This document shows positions 1-7,347 of a DNA stretch of 42,025 bases, piece after piece. The DNA lies in contig NZ_JADGFC010000007.1 in assembly GCF_016744025.1 (NCBI RefSeq), forward strand, positions 1 to 42,025. Direction: 5' to 3'. This DNA comes from Sulfurimonas sp. Lineage in GTDB: Bacteria > Campylobacterota > Campylobacteria > Campylobacterales > Sulfurimonadaceae. A program made the position numbers and the translations under genes. The notes beneath the pieces were generated by a model. The model was not told where the DNA came from, searched no databases, and was given only the letters and a program-made list of their open reading frames with translations. Within the stretch, counting starts at the first letter, position 1. The number at the start of each line of letters is the position of its first letter.

Positions 1-19
1 CTTTTGTACTAGATAGCAG

Positions 20-25
20 TATAAT
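20..25 (+). promoter_or_regulatory. Candidate -10 box upstream of the AAA ATPase
   Basis: A TATAAT hexamer lies 38 bases before the first start codon of the plus-strand block. No -35 element at normal spacing is visible: TTGTAC at 4-9 is too close. Sigma-70 promoters of Campylobacterota often lack a clear -35 box. An SD-like AAAGGA follows at 53-58. The genes of this block are tightly spaced, so this would be their promoter. Confidence 0.35.
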
Positions 26-63
26 CATAAATATTACTTTAGTAAACAAAACAAAGGACTTAG

Positions 64-1140
64 ATGCTACCATTTAATTATGAGGGGTTTGCAACAAAAG
101 ATACTTTTTTCGGAAGAAAAGAGGAACTTATAGATATAAATACTTTTGCACAAAAATCAAATAATTTACTTATTTATTCACTTAGAAGATTTGGCAAGAG
201 CTCCATGATAAAAGAGCAAATTGAAAGAGATACGGACACCCAATACATATATTTTGATATTTTTGATATAACCTCTGAAAATGATTTTGCTAGACTATTT
301 CTAAAAGCGATTGCAAAAGCTCAAAAAGGAGGTATTTCAACTATTATGTCAAAGCTGCCAAAGTTATTTAGTAGAGTAAGTTTTGATGTTGTTTTTGATT
401 CTACTACAGGAAAAACAAAACTATCCCCAACACTTAATAATATAAGTTTTGAGGATGCAATAGAAGATGCTTTTAATGCTCTGTTCCTAATGAGTGAGAA
501 ACAAAAGCTTGTAGTCGCTATAGATGAGTTTCAGCAAGTTTCACTTATAGAAAATGTAAAGATTGATGCACTACTAAGAAAATATATGCAAGAGAATAAA
601 AAAATATCTTATTTTTTCTTAGGGAGTAAAAGACACATGTTAACAGATCTTTTTAGATATAAAGCACCTCTTTATGAAATGGCTACACACTATGAGCTAC
701 AGGGGATAAAACTAGATGACTATATTGAATACATACAAAAGTATTTGAAAATAAGCGATGCTTTTATAGTGCATATTATAGATGTTGCTAAAAATGAGAC
801 TAAACTCATAGTGCATATTTGCAGTATTTTATATGATAGACACGCAAAAAAAAATATAACAGAAAAAATTATCAATGAAATAATTAAAGAAATTGTTATG
901 TCAAAGCATAGTTCTTATTCTATGCTATTTGACAGTTTTTCACTTGGTAAGAAAAAAGCTTTTAAGATCTTGTGCAACCACAAAGACTTATATAAAAAAG
1001 AGGTTCTTGATGAATATAGTATATCCAAGCAATCTCTTTTATCTTCACTCAATGCACTTTTCAAAGATGAAATTATAGATAAAGATAAAAACTGGTTCAT
1101 ACCAGATAGAACACTTGAATTGTGGGGGAAATCAAAATGA
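64..1140 (+). CDS. AAA/archaeal-type P-loop ATPase
   Basis: A 358-aa soluble P-loop ATPase. The Walker A is a GxxRxGKSS variant, SLRRFGKSS at residues 39-47, and the Walker B is LVVAIDEFQ at 149-157. An FFGRKEEL segment at 15-22 precedes the P-loop, which is the hallmark of the archaeal ATPase/ATPase_2 group (STAND-like NTPases). The C-terminal 100 residues look helical and may form a winged helix (KEVLDEYSISKQSLLSSLNAL). No membrane segment is present. The start is supported by AAAGGA upstream. The stop overlaps the next gene's ATG (ATGA), so the ATPase and the HTH protein are co-translated. The family is common on mobile elements but its role is unclear. The substrate is unknown. Confidence 0.85.
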   Translation: MLPFNYEGFATKDTFFGRKEELIDINTFAQKSNNLLIYSLRRFGKSSMIKEQIERDTDTQYIYFDIFDITSENDFARLFLKAIAKAQKGGISTIMSKLPKLFSRVSFDVVFDSTTGKTKLSPTLNNISFEDAIEDAFNALFLMSEKQKLVVAIDEFQQVSLIENVKIDALLRKYMQENKKISYFFLGSKRHMLTDLFRYKAPLYEMATHYELQGIKLDDYIEYIQKYLKISDAFIVHIIDVAKNETKLIVHICSILYDRHAKKNITEKIINEIIKEIVMSKHSSYSMLFDSFSLGKKKAFKILCNHKDLYKKEVLDEYSISKQSLLSSLNALFKDEIIDKDKNWFIPDRTLELWGKSK

Positions 1141-1493
1141 ATTATAATGCAGATGAGTTAATAGATAGTATGATGGTGCACTATAAGGTTAATACAATTA
1201 GTCAACTCGCGAAGGTTATTAATGTTAGTCAGCCAAGTATTAGTGCCTGGAAAAAAAAGAATTATGTAAATGCAATCAAAAAAAGAACTATGGAATTAGG
1301 TATCTACAAGGATATCTTTGAAAATGAACAGATTAAAAGACTAGAGATTATTAAGAACCTTTCAACAGAGCAATTGATAAAATTGATATCAACAAAAACA
1401 ATTGCTCTTGAACCATTGGAAGAAATGGTTAATAAAATAATTGATGCTAGATTAGAGAAAGAAATAGAAAAGAATAAAAACAATAATGAGTAG
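1137..1493 (+). CDS. CI-repressor-type helix-turn-helix protein
   Basis: A 118-aa protein. The ATG at 1137 is preferred to the in-frame GTG at 1122 because it forms an ATGA overlap with the ATPase stop and has GGGGGA just upstream. Residues 1-60 match the phage CI-repressor N-terminal fold: ISQLAKVINVSQPSISAWKK is a typical helix-turn-helix (HTH) with the recognition helix SQPSISAWKK, followed by a helix ending in LGIYKDIF. The C-terminal half is charged and helical, with no peptidase or LexA-like domain, so RecA-driven self-cleavage is unlikely. It is probably a DNA-binding regulator of this block, possibly acting with the ATPase. The operator is unknown. Confidence 0.8.
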   Translation: MNYNADELIDSMMVHYKVNTISQLAKVINVSQPSISAWKKKNYVNAIKKRTMELGIYKDIFENEQIKRLEIIKNLSTEQLIKLISTKTIALEPLEEMVNKIIDARLEKEIEKNKNNNE

Positions 1494-1521
1494 TCTTAGA
1501 TAGAAATAAGGATTAAAACAC

Positions 1522-2421
1522 ATGATAGAATTATTTAAAAGAGAAGATACTTTTAAAGAAGAAATAGAAAGACTTTGGAATTACAGAAATTATATAGACA
1601 AAACTGAACGTGAAGAAAATATTCTAGAAAGAACTATTGGTGTTCTTCACTCTCATTACAAGGTTGATTCCTTTATTGTTCAGGATTCACATAACAATTC
1701 ATTGCTTATTGCAAAAGAAGAGGGAGTAAAATTCTCTGATAATTTAAAGACACTAGATGAATATAAGCACAAAACATCTATTAATGAAGAAAGTTTTATT
1801 TATTGGAAAAATAATGCTGACAAAAATGAAGATTATGAAAAAATAATTCAATTATATTTTTCTCTTTTACTTAAGAGACTAGAAAAGCTTTTTACTGAAA
1901 AAAACACTAGACATTATTCTGTAAGAGATTCAATGACTGGATTATATAACAGAAGATTCTTAGATGAATTTAGTGCTGTTGCTGAGAAGCAGCACGAAAG
2001 AGAAAAAGTAACATATGCCGTATTAATGATTGATATAGACCACTTTAAATCTATTAACGACAAATATGGCCATCCTATGGGAGATGAAGTAATTAAGTCA
2101 TTAGCTTTTCTATTTAAAACAAGAATCAGACAATCTGATGTTGTGGCTAGATATGGCGGTGAAGAATTTATATTATTACTCTTTAACACTAACGTTGCTG
2201 ACGCTGTGAAAGTTGCAAATAACATGCTTAAAGACTTTAAAGACATGGAATTTACTACCGGTGAAAAATCTTTTAATTGTTCATTTAGTTGTGGGGTAGA
2301 TATCCTAAATGAAGAAAATTCAAACATGAGTAATGTTATTAGAAATGCCGATATTGCACTATACTCAGCAAAAAACAATGGTCGTAGTATGACTATTGCA
2401 TTCCAAAAAGAAAAAGTATAG
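1522..2421 (+). CDS. Diguanylate cyclase (GGDEF), predicted active
   Basis: A 299-aa protein that should make c-di-GMP from two GTP. The C-terminal GGDEF domain spans about residues 130-295. It has DSMTGLYNRR, the metal-site stretch MIDIDHFKSIND, and the active-site GGEEF at 212-216. An RxxD inhibitory site (RQSD, 203-206) sits five residues before it, so product feedback is expected. The N-terminal 125 residues have no transmembrane segment and look like a cytosolic sensory region, perhaps GAF-like, which I cannot assign. The gene follows the HTH gene by 28 bases with a short SD (AAGGA). A cytosolic cyclase beside an integrase and conjugation genes suggests the element changes c-di-GMP in its host. 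Activity is inferred from motifs only. Confidence 0.92.
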   Translation: MIELFKREDTFKEEIERLWNYRNYIDKTEREENILERTIGVLHSHYKVDSFIVQDSHNNSLLIAKEEGVKFSDNLKTLDEYKHKTSINEESFIYWKNNADKNEDYEKIIQLYFSLLLKRLEKLFTEKNTRHYSVRDSMTGLYNRRFLDEFSAVAEKQHEREKVTYAVLMIDIDHFKSINDKYGHPMGDEVIKSLAFLFKTRIRQSDVVARYGGEEFILLLFNTNVADAVKVANNMLKDFKDMEFTTGEKSFNCSFSCGVDILNEENSNMSNVIRNADIALYSAKNNGRSMTIAFQKEKV

Positions 2422-2600
2422 TGAAGATATTTACAGCTAAGGTTATTGATGTATCAAGAGGTAAGATAGGTTTAACTGAACAGTTCGTGATAAAAACTAA
2501 TTCAAAAGCTAGAGCTTGGGAAGAAGCTATTTTAATTGCATTTACCGATTTATTTTCTACTGGGAAAATGATAACAATTCAAGAGCAGGAGTGTTTTTGA
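2421..2600 (+). CDS. Small hypothetical protein, GTG start
   Basis: A 59-aa reading frame whose GTG start shares one base with the cyclase stop (TAGTG), suggesting translational coupling. The sequence begins MKIFTAKVIDVSRGKIGL and continues through an AWEEAILIAFTDLF helix to end at ECF. It looks like a small alpha/beta cytosolic protein with no signal peptide. I do not recognise the family. Support comes from the tight packing between the cyclase and the integrase and from protein-like composition. Confidence 0.6.
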   Translation: MKIFTAKVIDVSRGKIGLTEQFVIKTNSKARAWEEAILIAFTDLFSTGKMITIQEQECF

Positions 2601-2683
2601 AAGATAAAGAATTAATAGGAATTTATAGTATTTATACGTTCAGAGAAGCTTTCCTTATTGAGATAAAGGTTAGTCATGCCTGA
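2597..2683 (+). CDS. Possible 28-aa ORF before the integrase
   Basis: A TTG-started frame that overlaps the end of the 59-aa gene and the first bases of the integrase gene. Its product would start MKDKELIGIYSIYTFREAF. The chain of overlaps hints at translational coupling, with the integrase ATG inside its last codons. It is very short and has no recognisable family, so it may be chance. Confidence 0.25.
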   Translation: MKDKELIGIYSIYTFREAFLIEIKVSHA

Positions 2684-3605
2684 ACTCACTTTTTATGAAA
2701 GTATACAAAAATTTCAAAAATCATTAAATGTAAAAATGAAAATAGATGAGCTATCTGTAAATACAATAGATTCTTACAATAGAACTTATAAATATTTTAT
2801 TCTTTTTTGTAAGCAGTATGATAAAAAGTTATCATTTCAGAATATAAAAGAAGATGATATATACGCATTTATTGAGTATAAATCAGCGAATATGAATAAA
2901 CAAGGCAATTTATCAAACAGTTCAGTAAACTCCATTGTTTCCCACCTTAAAAAGCTCTTTAAGCATATAGAAAGAAATAGTGACGAGTCATATGACTTTG
3001 ACAAAGTGTTTGAAGATATTAAAGTCAAACAATCAGTAAGAATTCCAAAAGGAATAGACGACAAAGCCTTCAGTAAGATTGTTAAATATCTGGAGGAATT
3101 GAAACTAAATGAAACTTTTATTAATTTTAGAAACATCACGTTATTTAAATTTCTTCTTTATGGTGGACTACGTGCAAGTGAAGCTATATCAATAACTTTA
3201 TCTAGCGTTGAACTTGATATAAGCGGCGGTCTTTATAAAATTGTTTTCAAAGGTAAAGGTGACAAAAATAGAACAACGTATATCAAAGAAGATCTTCTTT
3301 ATGATGAACTTGACACCTTACGAAATGTATTCAAAATAGATACTCATAAGCCTATAGCACTTACTACATCAGGAAAGGCTATGGATAGAGTTCAGCTAAG
3401 TAAAATGGTGAATAGCGCATATTGTAGAGCAGGGGTTAAAGCAACTGGAGTACATATTCTTAGACACACTGCTGCAAAAAGATTATTAGCAGATGGCGTT
3501 TCTATTGTTGTAGTTCAATCTATACTAGGTCATGGTTCTATTCAAACTACGTCTATATATGCTAATCCTACGGAGAGTATTATTAAGAAAGAATTGACAA
3601 AATAA
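2676..3605 (+). CDS. Tyrosine recombinase/integrase
   Basis: A 309-aa site-specific recombinase of the XerC/D-integrase type. The N-terminal SAM-like core-binding domain covers about residues 8-105 (NTIDSYNRTYKYFILFCKQY). The catalytic domain carries the expected set: Arg166 (GGLRASE), a lysine in the KGKGDKNR hairpin, His260 and Arg263 (HILRHTAAKR), His286 (LGHGSIQTT) and nucleophile Tyr295 (SIYAN). All are present, so it should be active. It begins after AAAGG with 7-base spacing. The gene is followed at once by two copies of a 26-bp direct repeat, a plausible recombination site, and then by a helicase gene fragment. Likely roles are integration or excision of the 5' block or dimer resolution; the sequence alone does not decide. 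Confidence 0.93.
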   Translation: MPELTFYESIQKFQKSLNVKMKIDELSVNTIDSYNRTYKYFILFCKQYDKKLSFQNIKEDDIYAFIEYKSANMNKQGNLSNSSVNSIVSHLKKLFKHIERNSDESYDFDKVFEDIKVKQSVRIPKGIDDKAFSKIVKYLEELKLNETFINFRNITLFKFLLYGGLRASEAISITLSSVELDISGGLYKIVFKGKGDKNRTTYIKEDLLYDELDTLRNVFKIDTHKPIALTTSGKAMDRVQLSKMVNSAYCRAGVKATGVHILRHTAAKRLLADGVSIVVVQSILGHGSIQTTSIYANPTESIIKKELTK

Positions 3606-3614
3606 GAGTGAAAC

Positions 3615-3640
3615 AAACCACTAAAATAATATGTAAAACA
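3615..3640. repeat. 26-bp direct repeat, copy 1 (candidate att/core site)
   Basis: Reads AAACCACTAAAATAATATG followed by TAAAACA. It matches the copy at 3666-3691 at 25 of 26 positions; the sixth base is A here and G there. It lies 10 bases after the integrase stop. A pair of near-identical sites beside a tyrosine recombinase, where a helicase gene becomes truncated, fits a recombination site. No third copy was seen in the window. Confidence 0.7.
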
Positions 3641-3665
3641 ATTTCAAGGTAGCATCGGGGTCTTT

Positions 3666-3691
3666 AAACCGCTAAAATAATATGTAAAACA
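3666..3691. repeat. 26-bp direct repeat, copy 2 (candidate att/core site)
   Basis: This is the second copy, with G at the sixth base. The copies are separated by 25 bases. The truncated helicase frame opens about 30 bases downstream, at 3723, so this copy marks or lies near the boundary between the integrase block and the interrupted gene. Confidence 0.7.
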
Positions 3692-3722
3692 CAAGATGAA
3701 AATAGTTCTTCTTTACCCTTAG

Positions 3723-5081
3723 GTTTGTACAATCTACTCACCAGAAGAGATAACAGTTTACCTCTCTCCAAGTAAAGGCTACCCAACACTAAATTCACTC
3801 AAAGGGGATGTGAGAAATAATGTGCTTATCTCACTATGGAACAAAGTAGAGTCATTTATTGGGTTAAGTGCAACACTTAAAACAAACCCTGACTCAATCA
3901 GTGAGAGAGACAATGCATCAGCATTTGCAAGATTAGGTGTAACCAAGAGTACCTATGCGATGTGGGAGAAGAAGGTACAAGAGTGCGAAGAGTATTTAAA
4001 AAAGAGAAAAAGAGTCCCGCTTGATGAAAAAGAGGATGATAAACAACTCGTTCAATTTTTAAACAATCAGAGGAAAGGCTATAAAGAAGGATGGTTAAGT
4101 CAAGACAAGGAAGATATTTTAATTGAGAAGTTTGATATCGTACTGTTTAAAGATATCCCCAAGGGCGATAAAATTGAGACTAAAAAGAAAGAAGATGTAG
4201 AACATATCAAATATGGCGTAGTTGAACAACCTTTAGTTTTTAGCAGAGAACAAGCTAGAGTATTTATTCCTCATAAAGATTTAGTAAAACCTGCTCTAAA
4301 AGACTCTGAGAATGAAGTATTATGGTTTAGTATGATAGTAAACACTATCGCTAAAAATTATAATGAGAAAGCAACACTTGTAATATGTGGGAGCTTCTAT
4401 GAGGTGGAGCAAATATCAAGCAGATTAAAAACTCTTCTACCTAATGAAAACATCATTAGTGCTGAAAGAAATAGACCTACTTCACAAGTAGTAGCTCAGT
4501 TTAAAAAAGAGAGTGGAATAATGATAGGTACTCGTAACTATGGAACAGGTTTAAATCTACCAAAGAAACAGTTAGAGAAAGAATTTATTGTTAAACTACC
4601 TTTCCCTGTATTCAACACTAAGAAGTGGCTTGATATTAAAGAGCAAGATAAAAAAAATAATACAAGCTTCTACCAATCTACATATAAAAACGAGATGATA
4701 TTAAACTTTAGACAATGGATAGGAAGATTAATAAGAACAAAAGATGATAAAGGCGATTTGTATATTTTGGATGGAAGATACAATGATACAAGATATATGA
4801 AAACCTTGAAGTTTTGGCTAGAGAGAATGGGAATAATTCAAAAAGATCTTATCATCTTTGATGAAGAGAATTGTCAAATAAAACTCTCTCAAGATGGGCT
4901 TCTAAAAGAGTTCATCAATAGTCTTGACTGCGAAGATGATATAAAATCGTTTTATCATGAAAATATAGAGAAGATAAAGAGCACAAAAAAACTGCCTCTT
5001 GCACTAGGGGATACTTTCACTAGTGAGTTTAAAACAAAATGTAGAGAATTAAGACAAGAGATAGGACAAGTAAGCTCATAG
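3723..5081 (+). pseudogene. 5'-truncated DinG/Csf4-type superfamily 2 helicase
   Basis: The frame is open from 3723 (just after an in-frame TAG) to 5081. The first possible start, GTG 3810, has AAAGGGG only 2 bases before it, and the frame upstream reads as protein (LSPSKGYPTLNSLKGD). This is therefore the back part of a longer gene. What remains matches the C-terminal half of DinG-family helicases: a motif III-like GLSATLKT, a TLVICGSFYEVEQIS strand, IMIGTRNYGTGLNLP (motif V) and FRQWIGRLIRTKDDKGDLYILDGR (motif VI, given here by its ends FRQWIGRLIR and ILDGR). Walker A, the iron-sulfur region and the DEAH box are missing. Without the P-loop it cannot be a working helicase. An N-terminal portion may lie at the far side of the integrase element, outside the window. 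Confidence 0.8.
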
Positions 5082-5096
5082 CATGTTATTATGCTA
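5079..5096 (+). terminator. Weak hairpin after the helicase fragment
   Basis: TAGCAT and ATGCTA form a 6-bp stem around a 6-base loop (GTTATT), starting in the stop codon. No T-run follows directly, so it is at best a weak terminator between convergent units. Confidence 0.25.
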
Positions 5097-5153
5097 AGAG
5101 GTGGTTTTACGCTATTATTTGATAAAATAGTTAATACCTAGTTGAATAAAGAT

Positions 5154-5330
5154 TCAAAACCAAATATCCAGCTTCTTAGCAAACTCATCATAATTAATAT
5201 AACCAATACCAACTAGCCCAAAAACAAAACTAAAAGACGCACTTATGTTGCTTTCTATTAACAAAGACAATAATATAAATATAAGAGAGCCAATTGATAT
5301 TAGTATTGTTACATTTTTCTTTGACTTCAT
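5154..5330 (-). CDS. Small two-helix membrane protein
   Basis: A 58-aa frame with AGGA seven bases before its ATG. It begins MKSKKNVTILISIGSLIFIL. Two hydrophobic segments, about residues 8-25 and 31-46, are separated by ESNIS, and the C-terminus is polar (NYDEFAKKLDIWF). It is the last gene of the minus-strand block, 37 bases after the UvrD-like stop. No family is recognised. The good SD and clean hydrophobic profile argue for a real gene. Confidence 0.6.
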   Translation of the reverse strand: MKSKKNVTILISIGSLIFILLSLLIESNISASFSFVFGLVGIGYINYDEFAKKLDIWF

Positions 5331-5367
5331 ATTTTAATCCTATCTTTTTTTATTAAGTGAGTATTAT

Positions 5368-7347
5368 TCATGCTCGCTTCTTTGTCTTTATTTTCGATGC
5401 AGCATTCTGATTTACTGCTTCTGCTACCAATCCTGCTTCAACTAAGAATCTCGAAGGTTTCTTCTGCTTACCATTACTACTTCTCTTTGCATAAAAAAAT
5501 GTAAGCTCTTTTTTTGCCCTGGTACATGCAACATAAAACAATCTTCTTTCTTCATCATCAGATCTTTTATTCATTAGTTTCTTACTTGGAAATGTATCAT
5601 CATCCATATCTATAATAAATAGGTAAGTATATTCTAATCCTTTTGACGAATGCACAGTAAGCAATGTCGCTTTATCTGGATTTGCCTCTTCATCGTTATC
5701 ATCATTCAAATTAGGTCTTGTTAAGTCCTGATAGAACTTTTGTAACTTTGAATATCTTTTTGCAATCTTTAACATTGATTCAGCTCTAGCAACAGACGCA
5801 TTAAAGAGTTTATCTGCTTTTTCATCATCACCTTTCGTAAAACTACTTGCAAATCTATTAAGAGTATTGATAAAAAACTTAGATTTAATTAAAGAATTAA
5901 TCAAACTAGACGTATTGGTGTGTTTATTAAATTCTAATAATTCTAAAAGGCTCAATACACTTTCTCTTGAATCTGAGTAAAAGACACCATTAGAACCTAT
6001 TTGCCTAGCCTTATCCTTGCGTAAACCATCTAGTAGACTAGTTGTGCCATTGTGAGTTAGCATGTTGTAGTAGCTCTCTATCGCTTCTTTAGAATGATGA
6101 TTAACGACACCCGTAAAAACATTGGAAAACTCTAAGTATTCAAGATTTTTAAATAGAATCAATTTTACTACATTAAATATTATCTGAATATCAATATTTT
6201 CCATAAAAGTATTTTTTACATTTCTTTCTACTGCTATACCATATTCTTTAAATACCATTTCAATACCATTTCCTGAACCATTAGAGCGATATAGAATAGC
6301 AATTGTTTCGTCTACTTTTTTTCTAGCAATAGTTTCAAGACAAAGCTCTGCGACTTTCGTATACTGTTCAAATGTACTTTCCGCAACAACACAGTAGGGC
6401 TTCATTGGTTCTGACACATCTATCATAACTTCAAGCGTTTTAGGATATATTCTTTCGTTATTTGCAATAACTTTTTCTGCAATATCTAAAATTGGTTTTT
6501 GGCATCTATAATTTTTACTAAGATTATGCAGTTTAAAATTATCTCTATTTTTAAACTGCTCAATTATTTCTAAATCCGCACCGTTAAAAGCATAAATACT
6601 TTGGTCGTAATCACCAACACAAAATAAAGATTTGCTATTAATAGCTTTGATTGTAGAATCTTGCAAAGGATTAGTATCTTGAAATTCATCTATGATCATT
6701 TCTTGTATTGTATTCTTATTTGTTAACAAATACTCCCTTGCGCACAAAAGCAAGTCAGCAAAAGTTAAAGCGTTATATTTACTTTTGTCTTCTAAAAAAC
6801 TATCATAGATTAATTGGTATTGCCCCAATAAATATTCTTGGTTCTCTTCACAAATTACAATTTCCTCATTAAGCCAAATACTAAATATAATATTAGAATC
6901 ACTATTTATATAATTATCAATAAAAGAATAAATTGCATTAGATGAATACAGTCCATCAGGAATAAATTTTATTACTCTCGAATAAGTTGTATCTAGAAGA
7001 TTTCTTGCATCTCTTTCACTAATAAGCTTCTTCTCTGGAAAGTATTTTCTCACTATTCCTAAGCATAAAGCATGAAACGTTGAGACAGAAATACTGCCGA
7101 CTATATCATCATCAATGTACTTTTTTAATCTCTCTTTCATTTCCATAGATGCTTTACTTGTAAATGTTAGTAGAACTATATCTTTTGGTTTTATTTTTTT
7201 TTCAGTGAGTAGATGCACAACTCTTGCTGCTATCGTAGAAGTTTTTCCTGTTCCTGCACCGGCAAGTACTAAAATATTTCCAAATTCAGAAATCGAAGCT
7301 TGATGTTGTTCTTCATTTAATTTTTCATATATGTTTTCTTTTATCAT
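5368..7347 (-). CDS. UvrD/Rep-like superfamily 1A DNA helicase
   Basis: A 659-aa ATP-dependent 3'-5' DNA helicase of the UvrD/Rep/PcrA type. Motifs seen in order: Q motif NEEQHQA; motif I LAGAGTGKTST (about 28-38); motif Ia LTFTSKASMEMKERL; motif II IIDEFQDTN (about 215-223); motif III VGDYDQSIYAFNGAD; motif IV LSKNYRCQKPI; motif V TVHSSKGLEYTYLF; motif VI RRLFYVACTRAKKEL (about 598-612). The length is close to that of Rep (about 670). Its ATG directly abuts the stop of the topoisomerase-like gene, so the two are co-translated. This suggests a joint role in processing or relaxing element DNA during transfer or replication. All core motifs are intact, so it should be active. The exact subfamily is unclear. 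Confidence 0.95.
   Translation of the reverse strand: MIKENIYEKLNEEQHQASISEFGNILVLAGAGTGKTSTIAARVVHLLTEKKIKPKDIVLLTFTSKASMEMKERLKKYIDDDIVGSISVSTFHALCLGIVRKYFPEKKLISERDARNLLDTTYSRVIKFIPDGLYSSNAIYSFIDNYINSDSNIIFSIWLNEEIVICEENQEYLLGQYQLIYDSFLEDKSKYNALTFADLLLCAREYLLTNKNTIQEMIIDEFQDTNPLQDSTIKAINSKSLFCVGDYDQSIYAFNGADLEIIEQFKNRDNFKLHNLSKNYRCQKPILDIAEKVIANNERIYPKTLEVMIDVSEPMKPYCVVAESTFEQYTKVAELCLETIARKKVDETIAILYRSNGSGNGIEMVFKEYGIAVERNVKNTFMENIDIQIIFNVVKLILFKNLEYLEFSNVFTGVVNHHSKEAIESYYNMLTHNGTTSLLDGLRKDKARQIGSNGVFYSDSRESVLSLLELLEFNKHTNTSSLINSLIKSKFFINTLNRFASSFTKGDDEKADKLFNASVARAESMLKIAKRYSKLQKFYQDLTRPNLNDDNDEEANPDKATLLTVHSSKGLEYTYLFIIDMDDDTFPSKKLMNKRSDDEERRLFYVACTRAKKELTFFYAKRSSNGKQKKPSRFLVEAGLVAEAVNQNAASKIKTKKRA

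Noticed and set aside
1122-1136. GTG at 1122 as the start of the HTH gene
   Set aside because: ATG 1137 overlaps the previous stop and has GGGGGA at a fitting distance. The GTG lies inside that SD region.
1914-2378. 154-aa minus-strand frame inside the cyclase gene
   Set aside because: It is antisense to conserved GGDEF motifs and has no independent support.
3615-3691. Short CRISPR-like array (two repeats, one 25-base spacer)
   Set aside because: Only two copies, a spacer shorter than usual, no cas genes, and direct contact with a tyrosine recombinase. A recombination site is more likely.
3723-5081. csf4 of a type IV CRISPR system
   Set aside because: The helicase fragment resembles the DinG/Csf4 group, but no csf1, csf2, csf3 or array is present, and the motor half is missing.
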